Assembly: GCF_928381405.1 (NCBI RefSeq)
Contig: NZ_CAKMSB010000005.1
Coordinates: forward strand, 62,001-126,000
Direction of reading: 5' to 3'
DNA: 64,000 bases
From: Rothia nasisuis
GTDB taxonomy: Bacteria; Actinomycetota; Actinomycetes; Actinomycetales; Micrococcaceae
Position numbers and translations under genes: made by a program. The notes under the pieces are model-generated. The model did not search any database, was not told the origin of the DNA, and was given only the letters and a program-made list of their open reading frames with translations. How positions within the stretch are numbered: the first letter of the stretch is position 1; every line of letters starts with the position of its first letter. This document shows positions 9,132 through 17,354 of this stretch, one piece after another.

Positions 9132-10931
9132 TTAGGACTGGACTTCAGACAGTAGCTCAGCCACGGCGTCCTCAAGGGCAACCTCGCGAGCCTCACCGGT
9201 ACGGCGGTCCTTAATCTCAATCAAACCGTTGGCAAAACCACGGCCAACCACCACAATGGTGGGCACGCCCAGTAGCTCAGCGTCGCCAAACTTCACACCC
9301 GGGGAAACCTTGGGGCGGTCATCGAACATGACGTCCAGGCCAGAGGCCTCAAGCTCGGCGACCAACTTCTCCGCACCGGCGGCGACCTCATCGCCCTTGC
9401 CCGTCATCACCACGTGCACATCGGCCGGAGCCAGATTGCGGGGCCAGATCAGGCCGCGCTCGTCGTGGTTACCCTCGGCAACAGCAGCCAGGGCACGGGT
9501 GACACCAACGCCATAGGAGCCCATGGTGACGGTCTGCAGCTTGCCGTTCTGGTCCAGCACCTTCAAGCCCAGAGCCTCAGCATACTTGCGCCCCAACGCA
9601 AAGATGTGGCCCATCTCAATACCCCGGGCGGCGATCAGGGGGCCGGAGCCATCCGGCGCGGGGTCACCTTCGCTTACCTCGCAGGCCTCAATCACACCGT
9701 CGGCTTCAAAATCGCGGCCCATCACCAGGTTATAGACGTGTTTTTGATCCTCGTTAGCGCCGGTAATCCAAGCAGAGCCAGGAACGATGCGGGGGTCAAC
9801 AAAGTAGGGAATACCGGTAGCTGACTCGGTGCCCAACAGCTTCTCACCCAGGGTCAGGCCGGGGCCAATGTAACCCTTGACCAGCTGAGGGAACGCCCTG
9901 AAATCCTCCTCAGAGGCAGCTTCAACCTCAACCTCGCCGCCAGCACCCAGCAGGGCACCCACGTTGACCTCAACCCGCCCCAGATCGACTCCGCGGTCGC
10001 CGGGAACGCCAATAGCGACCGGTTGGCGGGTGCCGTCAGGGAGAATGACGGCCAGTATCACGTTCTTGAGGGTGTCAGCTGCACTCCAGGGCTCACCCTG
10101 GCGCGGGTGCAGGGCGTTAGACTGGTCCACCAGGGACTCGATAGTCGGCGAGTCAGGCGTTTGCAAAACAGTAGCAGCCGGTGTGTTGGTAGCGTCCACG
10201 GGTTCGGGTACCACAGTGGTCACCGCCTCAACGTTGGCGGCGTACCCGCCCTCAGAACGCACGAAAGTATCTTCACCAATGGGGGTGGGGTGCAAAAATT
10301 CTTCGGAGCGTGAGCCTCCCATAGCGCCTGACTGTGCCTGAACAATCACAATCTCTAAGCCCAGGCGCTCAAAAATCTTGATGTAGGCTGCACGGTGGGC
10401 CTGGTAGGCCTCTTCCAGCCCTTCGTCGTCCACGGTGAACGAATAGGAGTCCTTCATCATGAACTCTCGGCCACGCAACAGGCCTGCGCGGGGGCGGGCC
10501 TCGTCACGATACTTAGTTTGAATCTGGTAGAGGTAAACCGGCAGATCCTTGTAAGAGGTGTAGAGGTCTTTGACGAGCAGGGTAAACATTTCCTCGTGAG
10601 TGGGGGCCAATAGCATGTCTGCCCCCTTACGGTCCTGCAGACGAAAGAGGTTGTCGCCGTACTCATTCCAGCGGTTGGTGGCCTCGTAGGGTTCACGAGG
10701 CAGCAGAGCAGGAAAGTGCACTTCTTGCGCACCGATGGCGTTCATTTCTTCACGCACAATGTTCTCAACCTTGCCCAGCACCTTCAGCCCCAGAGGCAAC
10801 CAGGTGTAGATGCCGGGGGCGGCGCGGCGGATGTAGCCCGCGCGCACCAGTAGCTTGTGGCTGGCGACTTCGGCGTCGACGGGGTCTTCGCGCAGGGTGC
10901 GCAGGAACAGGTGTGACAGGCGCTGGACCAC
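9132..10931 (-). CDS. proS: Prolyl-tRNA synthetase (bacterial type)
   Basis: Charges tRNA-Pro with proline. The 599 residues show class II synthetase motifs: motif 2 region [21 protein letters not shown] (read as [10 protein letters not shown]...GREFMMKD), and motif 3 near [16 protein letters not shown]. Between motifs 2 and 3, residues about 225-390 are the INS editing domain that hydrolyses Ala-tRNA-Pro, so this is the bacterial-type enzyme. The C-terminal anticodon-binding domain ([19 protein letters not shown]) follows. The GTG start at 10931 gives [16 protein letters not shown], which matches the family N-terminus. It appears monocistronic, ending before a 26-bp stem hairpin. Confidence 0.97.
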   Translation of the reverse strand: MVQRLSHLFLRTLREDPVDAEVASHKLLVRAGYIRRAAPGIYTWLPLGLKVLGKVENIVREEMNAIGAQEVHFPALLPREPYEATNRWNEYGDNLFRLQDRKGADMLLAPTHEEMFTLLVKDLYTSYKDLPVYLYQIQTKYRDEARPRAGLLRGREFMMKDSYSFTVDDEGLEEAYQAHRAAYIKIFERLGLEIVIVQAQSGAMGGSRSEEFLHPTPIGEDTFVRSEGGYAANVEAVTTVVPEPVDATNTPAATVLQTPDSPTIESLVDQSNALHPRQGEPWSAADTLKNVILAVILPDGTRQPVAIGVPGDRGVDLGRVEVNVGALLGAGGEVEVEAASEEDFRAFPQLVKGYIGPGLTLGEKLLGTESATGIPYFVDPRIVPGSAWITGANEDQKHVYNLVMGRDFEADGVIEACEVSEGDPAPDGSGPLIAARGIEMGHIFALGRKYAEALGLKVLDQNGKLQTVTMGSYGVGVTRALAAVAEGNHDERGLIWPRNLAPADVHVVMTGKGDEVAAGAEKLVAELEASGLDVMFDDRPKVSPGVKFGDAELLGVPTIVVVGRGFANGLIEIKDRRTGEAREVALEDAVAELLSEVQS

Positions 10932-11126
10932 GTGGTTTCTCGCTATCTCTCGGGAACGGGCACACCTACCAGTTTAGCGCCCCGGGCAACAGAGGCGCGC
11001 CAGCCGCCTACATCTATGAACAGCTCATGTTCCAGATGGGTTTATTGGGTATGCTGCGGCATAAAAGAGTTCGGTAGGAATCTGGTACCCGGTGGAGAAA
11101 GTAGCTCTTGTACAGCACGGCATCAA

Positions 11127-11185
11127 TAAGGACGCCGCCGCGCTCCCCCATTCTTTGAGAGGGAAGTAGCGCGGCGGCGTCCTTA
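11127..11185. terminator. 18-bp stem hairpin with paired AAGGACGC
   Basis: Perfect inverted repeat TAAGGACGCCGCCGCGCT (11127-11144) and its complement (11168-11185), loop 23 bases, 26 bases past the stop of the secreted protein. It begins and ends with the AAGGACGC octamer that recurs between genes in this window. Likely intrinsic terminator. Confidence 0.7.
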
Positions 11186-11211
11186 CGGTGAACTATCTCT
11201 GGGAGGTGAAC

Positions 11212-12675
11212 TTAGAGACCCAGGGAGTTGTACCAGTCCAGCTTGGCCTTGCCCAGGTCATTGAGCTGGGGGCTCATAGACTCTGAACCCTTGGTCCAGA
11301 CCAGGGTACCGCCCTCAAATTCCTGGCTGACGGTGACGGTGCCGTCGTCAGCGGTTGCCTCGGTAGCAGCCGCAACGGGCGCACCCAACATGGTCATCTC
11401 ATTCCAGATGTTCCAGTTGCCGCCGTTTGCCCAATCATTGTAGGCAGAGAAGCGCCCGCGATCTGCTAGTTTCAGAGCCTCCGTCATAGCGGACGACTCA
11501 ACAGGCTTGGCACCGGCCAGGGGGTTACCGGCGGCGTCTGCCTTGATGTAGACCACCTTAGCGGCGTCAACGCGCAGTTCAAGAACCTGCTGCAGCGGGA
11601 TAAATTTAGCTGCTGACCAGTCGTAGGTAGCATCAATTTCGGTGCCTACAGCAGTGCGATCCATCAGGCCGGGGCCCCAGGCGATGGGGGATGCTACGGT
11701 CTGGTTATCCCAGTTGATGCAGGTTCCGTAGTCGTTGTACTGAATAAAGTAGTGGGAGATAACGGTGCCGCCCAGCGAGAAGAGCGCGTAGCCGTGGTCA
11801 TCCCCAGTGACCGGGGTTGAGCAGTTCTCGGCAGTGCTGTTGTAGAAGAGGGCCCGGAGCTCAAGGGCGCCGGTCTTCCAGTTCGTGGTGTACTCATTCT
11901 GGTAGAGGTACTGACCGTAGGTTGCGGGGTCAGCCAGGTAGGCCTTCAGCGCGTCCGTGTTAATCATGAGCGCGCGGTCCTGGGCCATGGAGTAAACCGC
12001 TGAGATGTTATCGCCGAAGTCCTGGGTGACCAGGTCGTCGGTTGCTTTGATTAGCTCACCACCGGTTTCTGCGACCTGGACGCCGTTAGCTAGGGCCGTT
12101 GCGCGAGCATCAGCGATCTTCTGGGCCGCATTGCCGTAGTTGACCTCATTAACGGGTTCAATGGGTGTTTCCACTGCGGCGTTATTGGTAAAGCAGGAGC
12201 GAGTTTTAGAACGCTCAGCCTGCCAAGCCTTAGCCTCTGCCGACTTCAAATCCAGGTAGGAGCCCGGCTGGGTCTGCTCATCGAGAACCACCAGCCAGCG
12301 AGTTTTAGAGTCGTAGGTGGTGACTGAAAGGCCACAGTAGCCGTGTTTCCAGGGAGCTGATTCAGCGTTTCCAAACTTTTCAGCACCGCCAGCGCTTACA
12401 AACGCTTGACCGGCCTTACCGGTGATAGCTTGCACTCCACCGTACTTGCCTTGGGTAACAACACCGTTTTCGAAAACCTGCTGGGTGGCCCCGTTAGCGA
12501 AAGTCTGCTGGTTACCGGTAGGTTGACCCAGGGCGTCCTGGTTATTCGACCAGTAGGTGCCAATGGCGGTTGTGGTGTCTACGGTGGGTGTGTCTACAGC
12601 GAAGGCGTTAGGTGCCATGGTCAGTGAAAGACCTACGAGCGCAGTAACGCCAAGAGATGTACGAAGACTCTTCAA
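11212..12675 (-). CDS. Secreted LGFP-repeat cell-wall protein
   Basis: 487 residues with a clear Sec signal peptide (MKSLRTSLGVTALVGLSLTM, cleavage after NAFA). The N-terminal part contains repeats like those of the LGFP family (ALGQPTGNQQTFANGATQQV then GKYGGVQAITGKAGQAFVS), and a related unit recurs near the C-terminus (MTMLGAPVAAATEATADDG...QEFEGGTLVWTKGS). LGFP repeats are found in actinobacterial envelope proteins and are thought to attach to the cell wall. The middle (about 130-400) has many Trp/Tyr residues and four Cys but matches no catalytic domain I know. Single-gene unit with its promoter in the AT-richer 12676-13066. Confidence 0.8.
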   Translation of the reverse strand: MKSLRTSLGVTALVGLSLTMAPNAFAVDTPTVDTTTAIGTYWSNNQDALGQPTGNQQTFANGATQQVFENGVVTQGKYGGVQAITGKAGQAFVSAGGAEKFGNAESAPWKHGYCGLSVTTYDSKTRWLVVLDEQTQPGSYLDLKSAEAKAWQAERSKTRSCFTNNAAVETPIEPVNEVNYGNAAQKIADARATALANGVQVAETGGELIKATDDLVTQDFGDNISAVYSMAQDRALMINTDALKAYLADPATYGQYLYQNEYTTNWKTGALELRALFYNSTAENCSTPVTGDDHGYALFSLGGTVISHYFIQYNDYGTCINWDNQTVASPIAWGPGLMDRTAVGTEIDATYDWSAAKFIPLQQVLELRVDAAKVVYIKADAAGNPLAGAKPVESSAMTEALKLADRGRFSAYNDWANGGNWNIWNEMTMLGAPVAAATEATADDGTVTVSQEFEGGTLVWTKGSESMSPQLNDLGKAKLDWYNSLGL

Positions 12676-13066
12676 TGCATTCCCTAAATGTTGTAGTGAT
12701 TAGGTGGCTTCTGCGCCTGAAGGTGGGCGGGTACAGACCTGCGATGCAGAAGTAATAAGTGTGCACCGCCCAATCTACCAGGCTTATTGCAGGTAGAAAA
12801 ATAGCCCCTTTAGGGGACAGGTGCGGTTTCACTGGGGAATATACCCCATTTTGAAGGTTAAGAGGTTTATTCAAAAGTAATCAGCAGACACAGAACCGTA
12901 GCGAAACTTCTGGCCTAGATGAAGTGCGCAGACTACCGCCCATTGAAGCCCGCAGATTCGGTTTCACGCACGCTCAACTGGTTCTGTCTGCGGACGTAGG
13001 CGAGCCACCTGGCTCCATCGCGCGAACCCGGGGTGCCGCACAAGAAGGGGCTTGTGATTAAGCCAC
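12676..13066. other. 391-bp intergenic region, no gene seen
   Basis: Contains two small inverted repeats, TAGCCCC-TTTA-GGGG around 12803-12818 and GGGGAATATACCCC around 12834-12848, and an AT-rich stretch. It should hold the promoter of the leftward secreted-protein gene and the end of the GNAT transcript. I compared it with riboswitches known upstream of actinobacterial cell-wall genes and saw no match. No convincing coding frame. Confidence 0.6.
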
Positions 13067-14242
13067 CTAGAATAGAACGGTGGCATAGGTTGCTCGTTGT
13101 TGCCACCCGGTCGCCTGGTAGAGAGCACGAGCTGGCGCGTTAAAGTCATTAACATACAGTGAAAGATGGGGGAAACGCGGGCGGATCAGCTGACAGGCCT
13201 GGGCAAGGAGCACCGGGGCCAGCCCCTGCCCACGGTAGGCCGGGTGCAGCCACACCCCCTGCAGCTGGCAGATAGAGCCGTGTGCCAGCCCCACATCAGT
13301 TTTAAAAATCACCACGTTCTCGCTATTGACAGCAACCAGGGTGCGGCCGGTGCGGGTGAGCTCATCGATGCGGCGAGAATAGCCTGCCGGGTCGCGGGTC
13401 ATGGGATCATAGCCAACTTCTTCGGTAAACATGGCTACGGACGCTCTGAGCAGGCTGGGCCGGTCATCGCTACGAGCCCAGCGCACCGGCTCAAGAATCG
13501 GCGGAACAGCCACCTCGGGGCGGGCCAGGCTACGAGCAGCCAGCTCTGCAAGGTTGGCTTTTGAAGGTAGCTCAAGCAGTAACTGGGTGTCGCGCACGTC
13601 GAATGGAGCAGGCATACGCCGGGCTAGATGCTCCCAGATACCTAGTACCGGGGCTCGGTGACCAAAAATAGATCCGATGCGCCGGTTGTGCCGCCAAATA
13701 TAGGTAGCAACCTGCCGATGATAGGTTGCGGGAACGGTGAGCGGGACGCAATTTGCACCCAGCCAGAAAGCCCCCACCAGCGCATAGCATCGCTCAGACT
13801 GGGCGCGCATCGGAGTGAGAGTTTCAGTCAGCCCCGGCATGGGAGTAGCCGCCCGGTCAACAGGTTCAGTACGGCGGGCCCTGGCTCCCAGTCGGGTTGT
13901 AGCCTTCGTCAGCAGGCCCGTGGCGGTAGTGCGGGCGCGGCCCGGCAGCCCCTCCCCCGCGGAGAGGGGAGGTGGCGCGCCCCTGCCGGGAGTGACGTCC
14001 TTGGGGCCCATCTCGCCCAGCATCTTACTCGGCACGAAAACCCCCACAAAGCCGTGCGGGGTTTTCAATGACGTGAGCGCGCTCGGGGCAGGGAGGCCAA
14101 AGTGAGCTAGGTGCTCGGCTGCGAAGAGGAAGCCCACCGGGTCCGAGGCAATCATGGTTTCAAGCTCGGCCCGATTATCGAGGGTGAGGGGGCGGATGAG
14201 AGCGTCATCGGCCCCGCGTGAGAGACGGGCAAGGACGGTCAC
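13067..14242 (-). CDS. GNAT acetyltransferase (DUF4081 + GNAT)
   Basis: 391-residue two-domain protein. The N-terminal two thirds match the actinobacterial DUF4081-type region (ASDPVGFLFAAEHLAHFGLP; SIFGHRAPVLGIWEHLARRM), and the C-terminal third is a GNAT fold with LQGVWLHPAYRGQGLAPVLL, whose QGxA loop binds acetyl-CoA, and DFNAPARALYQATGW. It corresponds by position and architecture to Mycobacterium tuberculosis Rv2867c, which lies directly after ispG. A Pro/Arg-rich insert (about 85-125) looks disordered. Start is GTG at 14242, 24 bases after ispG, so it is probably co-transcribed. The acceptor substrate is unknown. Confidence 0.88.
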   Translation of the reverse strand: MTVLARLSRGADDALIRPLTLDNRAELETMIASDPVGFLFAAEHLAHFGLPAPSALTSLKTPHGFVGVFVPSKMLGEMGPKDVTPGRGAPPPLSAGEGLPGRARTTATGLLTKATTRLGARARRTEPVDRAATPMPGLTETLTPMRAQSERCYALVGAFWLGANCVPLTVPATYHRQVATYIWRHNRRIGSIFGHRAPVLGIWEHLARRMPAPFDVRDTQLLLELPSKANLAELAARSLARPEVAVPPILEPVRWARSDDRPSLLRASVAMFTEEVGYDPMTRDPAGYSRRIDELTRTGRTLVAVNSENVVIFKTDVGLAHGSICQLQGVWLHPAYRGQGLAPVLLAQACQLIRPRFPHLSLYVNDFNAPARALYQATGWQQRATYATVLF

Positions 14243-14266
14243 GGTGGGCTTCTTCGATGATGAAGG

Positions 14267-15430
14267 CTAGGAGACCGAGACGGTGGGCTCGCCTGAGAGG
14301 TCGATTTCGCCGCGTTCTTCCATCTCGCGGGCGATGCGGTTAGCCTCTTCAATCAGGGTCTGCACTATCTCTTCCTCGGGTACGGTCTTGATAACCTCCC
14401 CCTTGACGAAGATTTGGCCCTTGCCGTTGCCTGAGGCAACACCCAGGTCGGCCTCGCGGGCTTCGCCGGGGCCGTTCACAACGCAGCCCATGACGGCCAC
14501 GCGCAGGGGCACCTTCATGCCCTCTAGACCCTTGGTGACGTTTTCGGCTAGTTCCCATACGTTGACCTGGGCCCGGCCGCAGGAGGGGCAGGAGACAATA
14601 TCGAGCTTGCGGGGGCGCAGGTTGAGGGATTCAAGAATCTGGGAACCGACCTTGACCTCCTCGACTGGAGGGGCTGAGAGGGAGACGCGGATGGTGTCAC
14701 CGATACCCTCTGAGAGCAGGGCACCGAAGGCAGTGGCTGACTTAATGGTGCCCTGGAAGGCCGGGCCTGCTTCGGTGACGCCCAGGTGTAGGGGCCAGTC
14801 ACCGGCAGCAGCCAGCTGGCGGTAGGCTTCAACCATGATGACGGGGTCGTTGTGCTTGACCGAAATTTTGAAGTCCTGGAAGCCGTGCTCTTCAAAGAGG
14901 GAGGCCTCCCAGACAGCTGATTCAACCAGGGCTTCGGGGGTGGCCTTGCCGTACTTTTCGAGTAGGCGCTTATCGAGTGAACCGGCGTTCACGCCGATGC
15001 GAATGGAGGTGCCGTGGTCTTTAGCGGCGGCAGCGATTTCTTTGACCTGGTCATCAAATTTTCGGATGTTGCCGGGGTTGACTCGCACAGCGCCGCAGCC
15101 AGCTTCGATGGCGGCGAAGACGTACTTGGGCTGGAAGTGGATATCAGCAATGACGGGTATCTGGGATTGCTTGGCAATGATCGGCAGGGCCTCAGCGTCC
15201 TTGTCGGTGGGGCAGGCCACGCGCACGATGTCGCACCCTGTAGCGGTCAGCTCAGCAATTTGTTGGAGGGTCGCGCCGATGTCGTGGGTTTTGGTGGTGG
15301 TCATGGACTGCACCGAGATTGGGGATTCAGACCCAACCCCGACGGAGCCAACCTTGAACTGGCGGGTTTTACGGCGCGGCGCAAGGACGGGCGGCGGGGC
15401 GGCAGGCATACCAAGAGCGACCGAGGTCAA
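14267..15430 (-). CDS. ispG: HMBPP synthase IspG (GcpE)
   Basis: Fe-S enzyme of the MEP isoprenoid pathway that reduces methylerythritol cyclodiphosphate to HMBPP. TIM-barrel N-terminus ([39 protein letters not shown]) and the C-terminal cluster region with [19 protein letters not shown] and a third Cys in [11 protein letters not shown], plus the usual Glu. I start at TTG 15430, because GGAGGA lies 5 bases upstream and the resulting [20 protein letters not shown] matches actinobacterial relatives; a TTG four codons earlier overlaps that ribosome site. 387 residues. Lies between rip1 and the GNAT gene, as in mycobacteria. Confidence 0.96.
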   Translation of the reverse strand: MTSVALGMPAAPPPVLAPRRKTRQFKVGSVGVGSESPISVQSMTTTKTHDIGATLQQIAELTATGCDIVRVACPTDKDAEALPIIAKQSQIPVIADIHFQPKYVFAAIEAGCGAVRVNPGNIRKFDDQVKEIAAAAKDHGTSIRIGVNAGSLDKRLLEKYGKATPEALVESAVWEASLFEEHGFQDFKISVKHNDPVIMVEAYRQLAAAGDWPLHLGVTEAGPAFQGTIKSATAFGALLSEGIGDTIRVSLSAPPVEEVKVGSQILESLNLRPRKLDIVSCPSCGRAQVNVWELAENVTKGLEGMKVPLRVAVMGCVVNGPGEAREADLGVASGNGKGQIFVKGEVIKTVPEEEIVQTLIEEANRIAREMEERGEIDLSGEPTVSVS

Positions 15431-15517
15431 ATCTTCCTCCAAAATACGAAGTGTTTCTTCACCTATCTATTGTGCCACGCTTCTATGGGGACGGACGTTG
15501 AGCTGGCATATGCCGCG

Positions 15518-15570
15518 AGGGCTCAATTTTGTGTAGAAAAACACCCCATTTTTACACAAAATTGAGCCCT
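15518..15570. repeat. Long inverted repeat between rip1 and ispG
   Basis: Perfect 18-bp arms (AGGGCTCAATTTTGTGTA and complement) around a 17-base loop that itself can pair A-runs with T-runs; imperfect pairing extends outward (ATATGCC/GGCGTAT). It is inside the rip1-ispG interval on the transcribed strand, so it could attenuate or stabilise the message. It resembles no other hairpin in the window. Confidence 0.7.
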
Positions 15571-15577
15571 GGCGTAT

Positions 15578-16924
15578 TTATAGGACGTTCACCGGCTTGA
15601 AGATATCCGCCGCCACCAGAATCACGGTCATCAGCAGAAAGGCACCTGCAACCACATAGGTCAAAGGCAGAAGCTTGACGGGGTCGAAGGGGCCGGGGTC
15701 GCGGCGTCCGAGCAGGCGCGCGGTCTTGCGGCGGAACCCTTCCCAGAGGGCGCCAAGCACGTGCCCACCGTCCAGCGGCAGCAGCGGAATGAGGTTGAAG
15801 GCGAAAAGCATCAGGTTCATCTGCGCAATCAACGAGACCAGTGAGGCTGCCTTATCGCGCAGAATTATTTGATCATGGGCTGCAATTTCACCGGCGATAC
15901 GCCCCACCCCCACCACAGAAACCGGGCTGTTCACATCACGTTCACCGTTGGTGGCCAGCGTGACGGCCACGCCGTAAACGCGGGCGGGTAGCTTAATGAG
16001 GGTCGCACCGATGCGTTCCAGTGACTGGCCGACGGTGGGCACAACTTCTCCAACGGTACCCGGCGTGAGTTCGCTCGAAGGCCCGATGCCGATGAAGCCC
16101 ACCTCCTCGGTCTGGTATGAACCATCGCCGTTCACCTTATAGGTGCCGGTCAGCTCGTCGTAGACGGGGCGTACGGTCAGCATGGGGGTAATCGTCATCT
16201 CGAGGGTCTGGTTACCGCGTTGCACGGTCATAGGGACGGCACCTTCCGCGTTGGCGCGGATAAGCTCAGTGAGCTGGTCCCAGCTACTGATGTCCTGCCC
16301 GGCGAAGGAGGTAATGACGTCCCCGGGTTGTAGTCCCGCAGCGTTGGCAGGGGACTGCGGGTCTTCTGCCCCGCACTCGGTGGAGTTAGCTGTATTGGCG
16401 TTGGTGGCATCAACCGTTTGCACACACTGGGCAACGGTCTGGACGCTGGTGGTCGGCTGATAGGAGCCAAAACCGGTAACAAGCACCGCGGTTGCCACCA
16501 CACCAATGAGCAGGTTCATGAAAGGCCCACCCAGCATAATGATGATGCGCTTATAGACCGGTAGCTGGTAGAAGAGTCTGCCCTGATCAGCCTCGGTAAT
16601 ACGTTCAGCGTCCGCCGCCCTTGCTTCGCGGGCAAGCTGCTGTAGGGGGCTGGTGCCGCCGGCGCGTCCGTCCGCCCCCTCTTTGCCGGGCGGGTACATG
16701 CCAATCATGGAGATATAGCCGCCCAGGGGTAAAGCCTTAAAGCCGTATTCGGTTTCACCGCGCCGCCAGGAGAAGATGGTTTTGCCGAAACCGATCATGT
16801 ACTGGGGAACGCGCACGCCAAAAAGTTTGGCGGGCACCAGGTGCCCTACTTCGTGCAGGGCTATGGAGACAATAATGGCCAGGGCCATCAGCAGAACACC
16901 GGCAATGAATAGGAGGGCGGTCAC
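15578..16924 (-). CDS. rip1: Site-2 intramembrane metalloprotease (Rip1/RseP)
   Basis: M50 family protease that cuts membrane-anchored anti-sigma factors and other single-pass proteins. 448 residues with the zinc site HEVGH (residues 24-28) in the first helix, the conserved loop YMIGFGKTIFSWRRGETEYG and FKALPLGGYISMIGM, a PDZ domain (about 185-260, AAGLQPGDVITSFAGQDIS), and a C-terminal LDG motif NLIPLLPLDGGHVLGALWEG that supplies the third zinc ligand. The start is GTG at 16924. Upstream of ispG as in mycobacteria, but the usual preceding dxr is 5.7 kb away here. Confidence 0.95.
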   Translation of the reverse strand: MTALLFIAGVLLMALAIIVSIALHEVGHLVPAKLFGVRVPQYMIGFGKTIFSWRRGETEYGFKALPLGGYISMIGMYPPGKEGADGRAGGTSPLQQLAREARAADAERITEADQGRLFYQLPVYKRIIIMLGGPFMNLLIGVVATAVLVTGFGSYQPTTSVQTVAQCVQTVDATNANTANSTECGAEDPQSPANAAGLQPGDVITSFAGQDISSWDQLTELIRANAEGAVPMTVQRGNQTLEMTITPMLTVRPVYDELTGTYKVNGDGSYQTEEVGFIGIGPSSELTPGTVGEVVPTVGQSLERIGATLIKLPARVYGVAVTLATNGERDVNSPVSVVGVGRIAGEIAAHDQIILRDKAASLVSLIAQMNLMLFAFNLIPLLPLDGGHVLGALWEGFRRKTARLLGRRDPGPFDPVKLLPLTYVVAGAFLLMTVILVAADIFKPVNVL

Positions 16925-17354
16925 ATGTACTCCGAAGGCTAGGGTTACCTGCTTGCAACAGGCAGTCGGGACACCTGCCAGAGTACGCGATCAACCCCGC
17001 TAATGCACCCCGCCCACAGCTTAGAGTTTGCCCACACTGACAGGTTCGGGTGGGTTCTTTAAAATGAGTGGGTGCGGCTAACCCTTACTTTTAGGTCAGT
17101 TTGGCTCTAACGTCATATTCAGTCAAAGAGAGCTCCCCCCGGAGTTCTGTGGGCCACTCTTGGCGGCAAGAAAAGAACCCAGCACGCACATCATATGCGC
17201 GTGACCAGCACTTTCAGCCCAGCTTTACGGCCCAGGCAGATCTTTAGCATTGCAGATACCTCTTTTATTTTGGTGGGCAGACTAGGCAGAATAAAAGATG
17301 AAAGCGCCACCTCAGCAGAGGCGCCACCCCATCACTTCACGAGGAGCACTCATC
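16925..17354. promoter_or_regulatory. pflB upstream region with candidate operator
   Basis: 430 bases between the divergent rip1 and pflB starts, without a convincing gene. The clearest signal is a 21-bp near-palindrome at 17183-17203 (CACGCACAT-CAT-ATGCGCGTG, 8 of 9 positions paired), 152 bases before the pflB start. Its spacing would suit a redox or carbon regulator, but I do not recognise the Rex, Fnr or CRP/GlxR consensus. GAGGAG at 17341-17346 is the pflB ribosome site. Confidence 0.5.

Noticed and set aside
9132-11211. T-box leader upstream of proS
   Set aside because: The region before proS has no T-box core sequence or specifier stem, and actinobacterial T-boxes mainly control ileS.
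12676-13066. c-di-AMP (ydaO) riboswitch before the secreted cell-wall protein
   Set aside because: Expected in actinobacteria upstream of wall hydrolases, but none of its conserved blocks are present here, nor upstream of the M23 gene.
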